Positions 38,986 to 48,673 of a DNA stretch of 64,000 nt are shown piece after piece. The stretch lies in assembly GCA_020634245.1 (NCBI GenBank), contig JACKCC010000010.1, positions 248,001 to 312,000 on the forward strand, read 5' to 3'. The stretch comes from Ardenticatenaceae bacterium (lineage in GTDB: Bacteria; Chloroflexota; Anaerolineae; Promineifilales; Promineifilaceae). The notes beneath the pieces are model-generated. The model was not told where the DNA came from. It saw nothing but the letters and a program-made list of their open reading frames with translations, and did no database searches. A program made the position numbers and the translations under genes. The first letter of the stretch is position 1. Each line of letters begins with the position of its first letter.

Positions 38986-41097
38986 TTATGGTGTAACGGC
39001 CGTTGCCTCAAGCGCGCAGCGGAACCCGCGAAACGGCGTGTTGGTTCCCGGTTCCACCGCGCCACGATTGGCGACACGGGCATAATGTTGAAAATTGGCA
39101 TAACTACCACTGCGCAGCACCCGCTGCCCTGTCGGCGATGAAGTAGGGCCGGTCGGGTCCTGCCCCGGCGAATTGGCATAATAATTGGGATCAAACCAGT
39201 CGGCGACATATTCCCACACGTTGCCGGCCATGTCCAACATCCCATATGGGCTGGCTCCGTTGCTGTATTGCCCCACCGGCTGGATGGCATTCGTACCGCG
39301 GTCTTCGGTGTTGGCCCGGTTCTCGTCAAAGCTGTTTCCCCAGGGGAAGATACGGCCGTCATCACTGCGCGCCGCTTTTTCCCATTCTGCTTCTGTTGGC
39401 AGCCGTTCCCCGGCCCATATGCAGTAATCACGGGCATCAAACCAGGTTATGTTAACCACAGGATAATTGGCATACTGCGTTTGATCGTAATAGCTGCTCC
39501 GGCTGTATGCGCCGCTGCCGCTGGCCGGTGGATTACAATCCCCGGCATTGACACAGGCTTTGTATTGGCCGTTGGTGATTTCGGTTACATCCATGTAAAA
39601 AGCGCTGAGGAAGACCGAATGCTGCGGCATTTCGCTGGCAAATTCAGAGCGGGCGCAAGAGTCGCCATCTGGATTTCGCCGGCAGAGGGCTGCCGCCTGA
39701 TCAACTTCGGCGCTGGTACTGCCCATCAAAAAGCTGCCTTCTGGCACCAGCCGCATTTCCACGCTGTCACGACCGGTGTAACGGTCGGCCAATGCAGGCG
39801 TGGGGACAGCCGTAGGGAATTCTTCGGCAGTGGGTGGGATGCTGGTAGGTGTGGGTTCCGGTTCTGTTGTTGGCGAGTCCGTTACCGTGGCGACAACAAC
39901 AACCTGGGTAACGACAACGATAGCTTCTTGGGTGGGAACGGCCGTTGCGACTTCGCTCAGAACTGGCGTATCCATTACCATCGCTGCTGTTGTCGGAGCA
40001 GTTTCCTCATCCTTGCCCGACGATTGCAGAACAGCAAATAGGACCGAGGCCGCCGCCAGGGTTATCAGGGTTACGATAGCCCAGATGGGCACAGGAAAGG
40101 AACGGCGTGGCGCAGGCGGCGTAGATGATCCCGGCGATGAAGCTGGCGCGCCGGTCGGCACCCGAACAACGGCACGACGGCTCAACAGCTCGCTGTCGGC
40201 CATGCTGGTCAGCACTTGCGTGGCCCGAGGATTGGGGCCATAGTTGCCCTCGGCGCGCAGGGCTTGATCAATGGCGGTAACGACGGCTTCGGCGCGCTGA
40301 AAGCGCTTGTCGGGGTCTTTTTGCAGACACGTTTCGACGATGGTCAGCGTTTGCGGCGACAAATCGGGGCGCAGTGCCCGCAGGGGCGGCGGTTCTTCAT
40401 ATGCTTGCTGGTGCATCACAGCAATGGACTCTTCAGCTTCAAACGGCCGTGTCCCGGCCAGCATTTCGTAGAGGATGATGCCCAACGAGTAGAGGTCGGA
40501 ACGGCCGTCTAGAAGCTGTCCACGTACCTGTTCCGGTGACATGTACTGTGGCGTGCCCACGATGCCGCCCGTTTGCGTCAGCTTAGGGCCACCGCTCATC
40601 ACGGCAATGCCCAAATCCACCAAAACCGGCGTGCCATCTGGGCGCACAAGTACATTGCCTGGTTTCAGGTCGCGGTGGATGATGCGCGCCTGGTGGGCCA
40701 CACCTAGCGCCACGGCCACTTGACGGGCAATGTTAAGAGATTGCTCGGTAGTTAATAATTTGCCCCGTTGGGCCAGTTCTTTCAGCTTGTCGCGCAGAGA
40801 ACCGCCATCAATGTACTGCATGGCGATGTAAGGTAGACCTGACGCCGTTTTGCCTACCCCGTAAACCTGGACGATATTGGGGTGTTCTAGTTGGGCGACG
40901 ATTTGAGCCTCGCGCTGGAAACGCTGGACGAACTGCTCATCAATCGCCAGCAGTTCCAGCAGTACCTTGACGGCTACCCGGCGGTGCAAATTGCTGTCTT
41001 CGGCCAGGTAAACATCGGCCATCCCGCCGCGGGCAATGTGCTGGATGATCTGGTAGTGGTCTACACGTTGTCCGATTAAAATGTTTGGATCTGACAT
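38986..41097 (-). CDS. Hanks-type Ser/Thr kinase with FGE-sulfatase ectodomain (STK4)
   Basis: A 703-residue transmembrane kinase. ATG 41097 is used because it lies just after the stop of STK5 (41100-41102) and gives the usual MSDPNILIGQRVDHYQI start. The kinase has ARGGMADVYL, VAVKVL, HRDLKPGNVL, DLG and PQYMSPEQV. A membrane helix lies near residues 335-360, then a stalk. The C-terminal approximately 240 residues are a formylglycine-generating-enzyme (SUMF1-like) domain: VPEGSFLMGS, YMDVTEITNGQY, RLPTEAEWEKAAR, FPWGNSFDENRAN, GNVWEYVADWF and RSGSYANF are all family blocks. Whether it is enzymatic or a binding domain outside the membrane is open. Confidence 0.88.
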   Translation of the reverse strand: MSDPNILIGQRVDHYQIIQHIARGGMADVYLAEDSNLHRRVAVKVLLELLAIDEQFVQRFQREAQIVAQLEHPNIVQVYGVGKTASGLPYIAMQYIDGGSLRDKLKELAQRGKLLTTEQSLNIARQVAVALGVAHQARIIHRDLKPGNVLVRPDGTPVLVDLGIAVMSGGPKLTQTGGIVGTPQYMSPEQVRGQLLDGRSDLYSLGIILYEMLAGTRPFEAEESIAVMHQQAYEEPPPLRALRPDLSPQTLTIVETCLQKDPDKRFQRAEAVVTAIDQALRAEGNYGPNPRATQVLTSMADSELLSRRAVVRVPTGAPASSPGSSTPPAPRRSFPVPIWAIVTLITLAAASVLFAVLQSSGKDEETAPTTAAMVMDTPVLSEVATAVPTQEAIVVVTQVVVVATVTDSPTTEPEPTPTSIPPTAEEFPTAVPTPALADRYTGRDSVEMRLVPEGSFLMGSTSAEVDQAAALCRRNPDGDSCARSEFASEMPQHSVFLSAFYMDVTEITNGQYKACVNAGDCNPPASGSGAYSRSSYYDQTQYANYPVVNITWFDARDYCIWAGERLPTEAEWEKAARSDDGRIFPWGNSFDENRANTEDRGTNAIQPVGQYSNGASPYGMLDMAGNVWEYVADWFDPNYYANSPGQDPTGPTSSPTGQRVLRSGSYANFQHYARVANRGAVEPGTNTPFRGFRCALEATAVTP

Positions 41098-41099
41098 AA

Positions 41100-43223
41100 T
41101 TATCGCACCCAGGAAGGATAACTGCCGCGTTCGGTGAGCAAATGCAGGTTGCTGCCGTCGGCGTTCATGGCGTACAGGACGCCCAGGTCGTTTTCGTCGC
41201 GGGTAAAGATGATATGGCTGCCGTCGGCCGACCAATCCGCGCCCCATTCGTAATATTGGCTGTTGTAAAGCTGGCGCGCCCCGCTGCCGTCGCCATTCAT
41301 GATGAAGATGGCCGGATCATCGCCCCCGCCTGCGTGCGGGTCGCCTACAATGGAAAGGTAGAGGATGAAACGGCCGTCTGGCGACCATTCCGGCGACCAA
41401 TCACTGACATTGTTGTGGGTTAACTGGCGTGGATTCTGCCCGTTCACCTCAATCGTGTAGATTTCCCACGTGGCATCATCCCAGGTTCCGGCGTTGTAAA
41501 CCAGCCGGTTATCCACTGACCAACTGACGTGGCCTTCACGCAGGTCGCTGTTGTGGGTTACCTGGCGTACGTTGGAACCATCAGCATTGGCAACAAACAG
41601 GTCGAAATCGCCGTCGCGGTCGGAGATGAAGGCGAGCTGCTGGCCGTCGGGTGACCAAGTGGGCAGGCGGTCGTCGGTGGGGTTGTTGGTCACGCGGCGC
41701 GGTTGAGAGCCATCGACAGTCATGGTGTACACTTCCCAATTCCCGTCGCGGTAAGATTGGAAAGCGATCTGGCGGCCATCGGGCGAGACGGCCGGGTAGT
41801 TGTCGTCTACGTCGTTTTCGGTGAGTTGTATCTGATTGCCGCCATTGCTGTCCATGATGAAAATCTCAAAATCGCCGTCGCGGTTGGATTGGAAGACGAT
41901 TTTATTTTGGGCGGGGATGGGTGTGGGCAGCAGGGTGGGGGAAGGTGGGATGATGGCGGATACGCCGGCACTAAGCGGAGTCGATACGGCCGTTTCCAAT
42001 TCCGGCGTATCGGTAGCTGCCAGTTCAGGTGTGTCGGTTTGCGTAGCCACAATTTCGACCACTTCTGGTACGGCCGTTACCTCTTGGGCGATTCCAGGAA
42101 TGGTTGTGGGCGGCGGGTTTGGGTTCCTGTTCAGAAATTGCATGGCGGTGATGGCGATAACGGCCGTTGCCAGCACTGCCAGCGTCACCATTACCCAGAC
42201 GGGAACGGTGACAGTCCGGCGCGGCGTTGATTCGATTAGCTGTTGTTCCGCGAACCGCTGCTCGGCCGCCAGCCGTTCGGCCGTGGGGATGTGGACAACC
42301 TGCAAGCGGCTGATGAGCGAACTGTCACTCAAATCGGTCAAAACCTGGGTGGAATGAGGATTGGGGCCGGTTTGCCCTTCGGCCAGCAGCGCCCGGTCGA
42401 TGACCGCCACCAGCGCCTCGGCCCGCTGGAAGCGGCGCGCCGGTTCCTTTTGCAGGCAAGTTTCGACGATAGACAGCAGTTCCGGCGACAAATCCGGCCG
42501 GCAGCGGCCCAGCGGAACCGGTTCCTCGTAAGCCTGCTGATGCAGAACGGCAATCGAATCTGCGGCTTCAAACGGCCGTACCCCGGCCAGCATTTCGTAG
42601 AGGATGATCCCCAACGAGTAGAGGTCGGAACGGCCGTCCAGTGGCAGCCCGCGCACCTGTTCCGGCGACATGTAATGGGGTGTGCCGATGATGCCGCCGG
42701 TTTGGGTCAGCTTGGGCACGCCCTGGACGACGGCAATGCCCAAATCCACCAGCACCGGCGTGCCGTCGGGCCGGATGAGGACGTTGGCCGGCTTCAAATC
42801 GCGGTGGACGACCTGGGCTTGATGGGCCACACCCAACGCCAGGGCGATCTGACGGGTGACGTTGAGCGCTTGCTCGATGGTGAGTAGTTTGCCGCGTATG
42901 GCCAACTGCTCCAGCTTTTCGCGCAGGGAGCCGCCTTCGATGTACTGCATGGCGATGTACGGCCGTCCCGTGGGCGTCTCGCCGACGGTGTAAACCTGAA
43001 CAATGTTGGGGTGATCCAGCCGGGCGACGGTGCGGGCTTCCTGACGGAAGCGCTGCACAAACTGCGGGTCAATGGCCAGCGTGTCCAGCATGATTTTGAG
43101 GGCGACCTTGCGGGCCAAATCCTCATCTTCCGCCAGATAAACGTCAGCCATTCCGCCGCTGGCAATGTGGCGCAGGATGCGGTAGCGATCAATTTTGTGT
43201 CCAACGAATTTTTCGGTGTCCAT
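41100..43223 (-). CDS. Hanks-type Ser/Thr kinase with TolB-like propeller (STK5)
   Basis: A 707-residue transmembrane kinase, closely similar to STK4 and STK6 in the kinase domain (ASGGMADVYL, VALKIML, HRDLKPANVL, DLG, PHYMSPEQV). The membrane helix lies at about 345-368. The exported part holds about six PD40/TolB-type blades, for example IVFQSNRDGDFEIFIMDSNG, with WSPDGQQLAFISDRDGDFDL and repeated W/VSPDGR turns, forming a beta-propeller that may bind cell-wall fragments or proteins. It is followed 2 bases after its stop by STK4, so translation is coupled. Confidence 0.88.
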   Translation of the reverse strand: MDTEKFVGHKIDRYRILRHIASGGMADVYLAEDEDLARKVALKIMLDTLAIDPQFVQRFRQEARTVARLDHPNIVQVYTVGETPTGRPYIAMQYIEGGSLREKLEQLAIRGKLLTIEQALNVTRQIALALGVAHQAQVVHRDLKPANVLIRPDGTPVLVDLGIAVVQGVPKLTQTGGIIGTPHYMSPEQVRGLPLDGRSDLYSLGIILYEMLAGVRPFEAADSIAVLHQQAYEEPVPLGRCRPDLSPELLSIVETCLQKEPARRFQRAEALVAVIDRALLAEGQTGPNPHSTQVLTDLSDSSLISRLQVVHIPTAERLAAEQRFAEQQLIESTPRRTVTVPVWVMVTLAVLATAVIAITAMQFLNRNPNPPPTTIPGIAQEVTAVPEVVEIVATQTDTPELAATDTPELETAVSTPLSAGVSAIIPPSPTLLPTPIPAQNKIVFQSNRDGDFEIFIMDSNGGNQIQLTENDVDDNYPAVSPDGRQIAFQSYRDGNWEVYTMTVDGSQPRRVTNNPTDDRLPTWSPDGQQLAFISDRDGDFDLFVANADGSNVRQVTHNSDLREGHVSWSVDNRLVYNAGTWDDATWEIYTIEVNGQNPRQLTHNNVSDWSPEWSPDGRFILYLSIVGDPHAGGGDDPAIFIMNGDGSGARQLYNSQYYEWGADWSADGSHIIFTRDENDLGVLYAMNADGSNLHLLTERGSYPSWVR

Positions 43224-43231
43224 TTTTGTCC

Positions 43232-44944
43232 CTATGGAACTAATCCGGTTTGCGCGGCTACTGTGCCATCATTGTACAATAATTGCAACCCCAGTGCGCC
43301 GGTTTGGCTGGACGGCCGTGTCCACGTTGCCCGAAACGCCTGGCCGGGATAAATTGTCACCGGCCAATTGGCCGCTTCCTGCCCACCGGCCCAGAGGATG
43401 ATACGCCCCGTCACGCCACCGCTGACGGCCACACCAATTTCAGCGCTGCCGCCGTTGTCGTTCAGGCGCAGGGCAGCCGTGCGATTAGCGAAATTAAAAC
43501 CGCCCAGGCCGTGCACCGGATACCAATATTCGGTCCAGCTAAAACTTTCGCCGGGATTCAACGTGGCGTAGCTCCAAAAACTGCTGGTCGCCCCACTCCA
43601 TAGTTCGATGTAATTGCTGTTGTCGTCGGTCCAATATGCCGGGGAAAGGCCATCTGGCCCAAACAATTTGGTGCCGGCCGGCCAGCCGGGGTTGTAGGCA
43701 CGGATAATGCCCTGATCGACTGCGTGATCGTAGACGCCGGAAAAGCCGTGGGTAACGGCCGTGACAAAAAAGCCCAGGTAGCCGTTCCAATTGCTATACC
43801 AGCTCAGGTCACGGCCGTTGTAAACAGGCCAGCTCATTGGACTGCCGGAACCGGGCACGCCGCCATCAGTGGTTGAGTGGATGGTGACCTGATTTGCCGG
43901 AAAGATGAACTCGGTCTGGTCGGAGACTGCATTGCCGCTCAAGGACAGCATGGCGTTGAGCCAGAGCTGGTAGGGATGGGCTTCGGCCGTGTTGTTGCGG
44001 GCAAAGGGCTGGATGGTGACGTAAGCATGGCCGGCATCCAGCGAAATGGTTGCGCCCGCTTCCATGCCGGTGTGGTCGTCCACATCGCTGACAGTGACAG
44101 ACAGGCCGTAGGCTGTCGAACCGGTGCTGACTTGCCAGGGCCGCCATTCGTTGAGGCCATGTTCATCCACCGGAAAGGCCCATTCGATGCCACCGGCGGC
44201 CAGCCACCAGCCGCGGTAGCCCCAACTGGTCGGTTTGATGACCGGATTGTTGTAAAGCAGTCGGCGGCCAGTGGCCTTGTCGCGCCATTGGTAAATGCGG
44301 CCGCCCAATTCGGGCAAAATGGTGACGGCCACAAAACCGTTTTCCAAGACGATGGCCCGGTAGGTACGTGGTGACGGTGGCCCGACCAATGCCGGGTCAA
44401 GGCGTGGGTAGGGATAGATGGGGTCATCGGGGGTCGTGGGCAGGAAGGCGGCTTCGTAGTTGTAGGTGGGGATGGTGATGCTGGTTTCGTAGATGGTAGG
44501 CTGGGCCGCGCCAACGGGTGGTGGGGGCAGTGAGGTGACGACTACAGCCGTAGCGATGGTTGTGGCCACGGCCGTTTCTGTTGCCGGTGGTGTGGTTGGG
44601 GATGGGATAATTTCTCCAGTAGCTGCTATTTCTGTGGGTGGATTGGTGGGGGGAACGGCCGTTGCCGTCTTGCCGATGGGTGTTGTGGCCGGAGCGACAA
44701 CCAGTTCCGAAGTGGGTTGGGGTGTGGCCGAGGGCCGGTTGGTTGTAGGCGGTGCAGCGGTGGGGATTGGCGTAGGCGTAAGCGGCGGCGATTTAGTTCG
44801 CGTAGCCACTATGGGGACCACAACGACTGTAACAACACGGGTTGATGTAGGTTCAACTGGTTCCGGCTCCGGCAACGTGCTGCAAGCCATCAGGTTCAAC
44901 AGCCCCAGCAGCAAAAGCCCAAAACCTACTTGCCACTTGCCCAT
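43232..44944 (-). CDS. DUF5107-type lipoprotein
   Basis: A 570-residue exported protein with lipobox LNLMAC near residue 21 and a long Thr/Pro/Ala-rich stalk to about residue 170. The body matches DUF5107-like proteins: the block YRAIVLENGFVAVTILPELG, then GRIYQWRDKATGRRLLYNNP and WGYRGWWLAAGGIEWAFP. This fold resembles galactose-mutarotase-like carbohydrate-active proteins, so a sugar-binding or sugar-processing role is likely but unproven. It starts 7 bases after STK6 ends and its own stop is 8 bases before STK5 starts, so it is part of the kinase operon. Confidence 0.78.
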   Translation of the reverse strand: MGKWQVGFGLLLLGLLNLMACSTLPEPEPVEPTSTRVVTVVVVPIVATRTKSPPLTPTPIPTAAPPTTNRPSATPQPTSELVVAPATTPIGKTATAVPPTNPPTEIAATGEIIPSPTTPPATETAVATTIATAVVVTSLPPPPVGAAQPTIYETSITIPTYNYEAAFLPTTPDDPIYPYPRLDPALVGPPSPRTYRAIVLENGFVAVTILPELGGRIYQWRDKATGRRLLYNNPVIKPTSWGYRGWWLAAGGIEWAFPVDEHGLNEWRPWQVSTGSTAYGLSVTVSDVDDHTGMEAGATISLDAGHAYVTIQPFARNNTAEAHPYQLWLNAMLSLSGNAVSDQTEFIFPANQVTIHSTTDGGVPGSGSPMSWPVYNGRDLSWYSNWNGYLGFFVTAVTHGFSGVYDHAVDQGIIRAYNPGWPAGTKLFGPDGLSPAYWTDDNSNYIELWSGATSSFWSYATLNPGESFSWTEYWYPVHGLGGFNFANRTAALRLNDNGGSAEIGVAVSGGVTGRIILWAGGQEAANWPVTIYPGQAFRATWTRPSSQTGALGLQLLYNDGTVAAQTGLVP

Positions 44945-44951
44945 TTACCAC

Positions 44952-46712
44952 TTACCGCCACACGCCATTGCTGTATAGGACGTAGATACGGCCGTTTCCG
45001 ACCTGTAAAATAGTCCCGCCATTGAAATCTTGGGCAGATGCGCTGTCGCCCCATTCGCCTTCGGCAGCATTTCCTAATCCACTGCGGACTACATCATATG
45101 CACACCAAATCTTGCCAAAGCCGCGTATGGGGGTGGGTGGGCTTTCTTGAGCGCCGCAGGCAAAATCCGGGTCGCCTTCTTGCCAGATGTCGGCGTAGGA
45201 GGCCCAACTATTGCCGCTGTAAATGACGTAGATGCGGTCGTTGTCTTCTCGCCAAATCATACGGCCGCCCTCAAACGCTTCCTGGGCCAGACCAATACCG
45301 CTTTTGCCGGCCGCCTTAGGGCAGCCCAACTGAGCAGAGTTGGCGTCCCAGGTGGCGGCGAAAGGGCTGAAAACGGCAATGGTGCAGGCGGTGGGCGCGG
45401 CTGGTATATTCGTGGGAACGGCCGTGGGGAATGGTGTGCTGGTGGGTAGGAGTGTTGGTGTGGGGGCGATGGTCGGTTCGGTGGTGGGTGTGGGCACGGC
45501 CGTATCCGTTGGTACACCTTCAGCCGCTGCCTCTTCAACAGGAGGAGCAACTTCTTCTGCGGTCGGCTCCGGCGTTTCGGTCACGATGGCCGTGACATAA
45601 ACAACTTCGGCGGTGATGAATTCGGAGCGTACACTGGCTGTATCGGGCGTATCCACTGCGGGACCACCGCCTCTCCCGCGAAATACGAAGAAAAGGAGAA
45701 CGGCTGTTACCAAAACGGCCGCGGCAATGATGGCCCAGGTGGGCACCGGGCGCTGCGGTTGCTGGGCGCCTGTGGGAATGCGCAGGTAATGTTGGCGGCT
45801 GATGAGAGAGGCGTCGTCCATTTGGGTGAGAACGGCCGTTACCTGAGGGTTGGGCGCGGCGACGCCTTCGGCTTGAAGAGCATGGTCAATGGCCATGATC
45901 ATGTCTTCGGCCCGTTGGAAACGCTGCATCGGATCTTTCTGCATTGCTTTTTCGACGACGTGCAGCGTTTGCGGTGACAAATCCGTCCGGTATTTTTCCA
46001 GCGGGATAGGATTTTCGTATGCCTGTTTGTGCAGGACGGCAATTGGTTCCGGGGCTTCAAACGGCCGTACCCCGGCCAGCATTTCGTACAGGATGATGCC
46101 CAACGAGTAGAGGTCGGAACGGCCGTCCAGCGGCAGCCCGCGTACCTGTTCCGGCGACATGTAATGGGGTGTGCCGATGAGGCTGCCGGTTTGAGTCAGT
46201 TTGGTGCTGTCTGTGGCCACGGCAATGCCTAAATCGACCAGAACCGGCGTACCGTCGGGCCGGATGAGGACGTTGCTGGGCTTGAGGTCGCGGTGAACGA
46301 TATGCACGGTATGGGCCTGGGCCAGCGCCAGAGCAATCTGGCGGGCGATATTGAGGGACTGTTCCGTTGTCAGCAATTTTCCGCGTTGGAGCAGCTGCTC
46401 CAGTTTATCTTCTAGGGAGCCGCCATCGACAAATTGCATGGCCAAAAAAGGCTGCTGTGTGGGCGTGAGGCCGGTGCTGTACACCTGGACGATGTTGTTG
46501 TGATCCAATTTGGCTACGGTTTGTGCTTCGCGGCGAAAACGTTCCACGTACTGCGGATCTATGGACAAGGTGTCCAGCATCACTTTGAGGGCCACTTTGC
46601 GTTTCAGGTAAATATCTTCGGCCAAATAGACATCGGCCATGCCGCCACGGGCAATGTGGCTGATGATGTGGTAGCGGTCAATTTGTTGTCCTATGAATTT
46701 TTCTGTATCCAT
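44952..46712 (-). CDS. Hanks-type Ser/Thr kinase with short repeated ectodomain (STK6)
   Basis: A 586-residue transmembrane kinase with ATG 46712 preceded by GGGGAGG. The kinase has ARGGMADVYL, VALKVML, HRDLKPSNVL, DLG and PHYMSPEQV. The membrane helix is near residues 335-355, with a Thr/Pro stalk to about 440. The C-terminal 125 residues hold two similar segments, FEGGRMIWREDNDRIYVIYS and FNGGTILQVGNGRIYVLYS, each joined to a conserved Trp-rich stretch. They look like a duplicated LGFP-like cell-wall-binding domain, but the assignment is tentative. The gene runs into the DUF5107 lipoprotein gene. Confidence 0.85.
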   Translation of the reverse strand: MDTEKFIGQQIDRYHIISHIARGGMADVYLAEDIYLKRKVALKVMLDTLSIDPQYVERFRREAQTVAKLDHNNIVQVYSTGLTPTQQPFLAMQFVDGGSLEDKLEQLLQRGKLLTTEQSLNIARQIALALAQAHTVHIVHRDLKPSNVLIRPDGTPVLVDLGIAVATDSTKLTQTGSLIGTPHYMSPEQVRGLPLDGRSDLYSLGIILYEMLAGVRPFEAPEPIAVLHKQAYENPIPLEKYRTDLSPQTLHVVEKAMQKDPMQRFQRAEDMIMAIDHALQAEGVAAPNPQVTAVLTQMDDASLISRQHYLRIPTGAQQPQRPVPTWAIIAAAVLVTAVLLFFVFRGRGGGPAVDTPDTASVRSEFITAEVVYVTAIVTETPEPTAEEVAPPVEEAAAEGVPTDTAVPTPTTEPTIAPTPTLLPTSTPFPTAVPTNIPAAPTACTIAVFSPFAATWDANSAQLGCPKAAGKSGIGLAQEAFEGGRMIWREDNDRIYVIYSGNSWASYADIWQEGDPDFACGAQESPPTPIRGFGKIWCAYDVVRSGLGNAAEGEWGDSASAQDFNGGTILQVGNGRIYVLYSNGVWR

Positions 46713-46771
46713 AGTCAGCCTCCCCTGCAAGTTTGTTTTTTATATTAACTGTAACGGTGCTGTCATGGTAT

Positions 46772-48634
46772 TTAATCGTATAAGGTTAGCGTTCCCCAGG
46801 TGTACGGCGCTTCGTAGGTGCGGGTTTCGACGTTCGATTTCATCATTTCCTGCACGGCCGTTCCCACACTGTCATTATCGGAAACATTCAAGGCGATACC
46901 AATCTGCTGGCCGGGCGACGGGATCATGTTCAGGTTTTCCCAGGGGATTTGGGCCTCCATCGTGTAGCCGCTGTTGGTGGGTTGGGCGGCCAGCAAAATG
47001 CCGCGCCAGGGAGCGGCTTCATAGCGGCCGCTGTCATTGGCCCGCCAGATGAAAAAAGCTTTGGGCACGGTTTGGAAATCGCCCGGTGACATGTTGATTT
47101 GGTAATCGTCCGGGCTGATGATTGTGCCGTAATCCCCGGCCAGATCGGTGTCAATCTGGATTTCGATGCTGTCGCCCTGGTAAATTTTCTCGTCGGATTT
47201 AATCTGGACGTGGATGTCGTCGACGACGGTGACGGCTACGTACAGATTGTTGGCGTCCCAGCCCAGGAGCCAGTAGGCTTCCACGTCATCGCTGCCGTCC
47301 CAACTGCTTTGGGCATAAACGTTGAAAGCGGAAGCGACTGGCAGGATGGCTGGCCAATCGGATAGGATGCCGTCGATGTTGGCCGGACTGTTGAGGCGCG
47401 GCGCGGTTACGTTGGCGGTGACGAGGGCGGGCACGGCCGTTACCCCAATCGTATTTGTCGGTAAAGGCGCATCAGTGGGGGGAACGGCCGTATCCGTAGG
47501 AACAATCGCTTCGGGCTGCGGCGTCGGGGTGACGATGATGGTTGCCGGGGACAGGGGAGTGACGATGCTGGTTACGACGATAGGGGGCAGTGGGTTGTCG
47601 GCAACAGGCTGGCCATCGGGGCGCAGCCATTGATAGAGGCCAAAGAGGACGGCCAGCAGCAGCAAAACAGCCGTGGCGATGACCCATCCCGGCGGCCGTT
47701 TGCGGGTAACGGCCGTTGTCGGCAGATCGGGTGACGGCTGGGGAATGTTGGGGTAGGTGGGAACGGCCGTTGGCGTGCGCAAGCCTTCATCAACGGCCGC
47801 ATTTTGTAAGGCGACGACCAGTTGGGCGGCGGTCTGGAAGCGGTATTTCGGTTCTTTTTGCAGGCAGATGTCCACCGTACGGTAAGTGGCCGGAGCCAGA
47901 TCAGGCCTGATTTCGATGAGGGGTGGGGGCAGTTCGTGGACGTGTTGGTGCAGCAGCGCTACCGGGCTGTCGGCGGCAAATGGGGCCTGCCCGGCCAGCA
48001 GTTGGTACAGGATGATGCCCAGCGAGTAGATGTCGGAACGGCCGTCGACCGATTTGCCCATGGCCTGCTCCGGCGACATGTACTGGGGCGTGCCGACCAC
48101 GCTGCCCGTTTGCGTCAGCCGGGTCAGTTCGGTGCGCACGGCGGCGATGCCCAGGTCGGTCAGGACCGGCGTGCCGTTGGGGTGGAGCAGGATATTGCTG
48201 GGTTTCAGGTCGCGGTGGATGATGCCGGATTCGTGGGCCGTGTTCAGCGCGTCGGCAATCTGACTGACGATTTTTAAGGAGTCGGCGGTAGCCAACCGCC
48301 GGCCCTGCTGGGCCAGTTTTCCCAGCCAATCTTGTAAGGAGCCGCCGCGCACATACTGCATGGCCAGATACGGCCGTCCCCCCGGCGTAAACCCTGCGCC
48401 GTACACCTGAATAATATTGGGATGATTTAATTGGGCGGTGGTTTGGGCCTCGCGGCGGAAGCGAGTGGCAAAGGATTGATCGCGGGCCAGCGTGGCCAGC
48501 ATCACTTTCAGAACGACTTCGCGGTTTAGATTCACGTCCTGGGCGATGAAAACCTCAGCCATCCCGCCCCGCGCCAGCAGCGATTTGATGCGGTATTGGT
48601 CAATTTGTCGGCCTATTAAGTTTTCCGATTCCAT
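46772..48634 (-). CDS. Hanks-type Ser/Thr kinase with CBM9-like ectodomain (STK7)
   Basis: A 620-residue transmembrane kinase (ARGGMAEVFI, VVLKVML, HRDLKPSNIL, DLG, PQYMSPEQA). The membrane helix is at about 318-336. After a Thr/Pro stalk, the C-terminal approximately 210 residues resemble a family 9 carbohydrate-binding module: IDGILSDWP, DVEAYWLLGWDANNLYVAV, VVDDIHVQ, DSIEIQIDTD, GYTMEAQIPWENL and IGIALNVSDND are the family blocks in order. It is therefore expected to bind polysaccharide outside the cell. It stands nearest the PP2C and the type VII locus. Confidence 0.87.
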   Translation of the reverse strand: MESENLIGRQIDQYRIKSLLARGGMAEVFIAQDVNLNREVVLKVMLATLARDQSFATRFRREAQTTAQLNHPNIIQVYGAGFTPGGRPYLAMQYVRGGSLQDWLGKLAQQGRRLATADSLKIVSQIADALNTAHESGIIHRDLKPSNILLHPNGTPVLTDLGIAAVRTELTRLTQTGSVVGTPQYMSPEQAMGKSVDGRSDIYSLGIILYQLLAGQAPFAADSPVALLHQHVHELPPPLIEIRPDLAPATYRTVDICLQKEPKYRFQTAAQLVVALQNAAVDEGLRTPTAVPTYPNIPQPSPDLPTTAVTRKRPPGWVIATAVLLLLAVLFGLYQWLRPDGQPVADNPLPPIVVTSIVTPLSPATIIVTPTPQPEAIVPTDTAVPPTDAPLPTNTIGVTAVPALVTANVTAPRLNSPANIDGILSDWPAILPVASAFNVYAQSSWDGSDDVEAYWLLGWDANNLYVAVTVVDDIHVQIKSDEKIYQGDSIEIQIDTDLAGDYGTIISPDDYQINMSPGDFQTVPKAFFIWRANDSGRYEAAPWRGILLAAQPTNSGYTMEAQIPWENLNMIPSPGQQIGIALNVSDNDSVGTAVQEMMKSNVETRTYEAPYTWGTLTLYD

Positions 48635-48673
48635 CCTATGCCCCCGATCAAAGGTTTGCCGCTGGCTCGGCCA

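Noticed and set aside
41098..41247. Fifty-residue N-terminal extension of STK4 (MGRGLVGRRQPYHLY...)
   Set aside because: It overlaps the end of STK5 in another frame, and the ATG at 41097 gives the standard kinase start.
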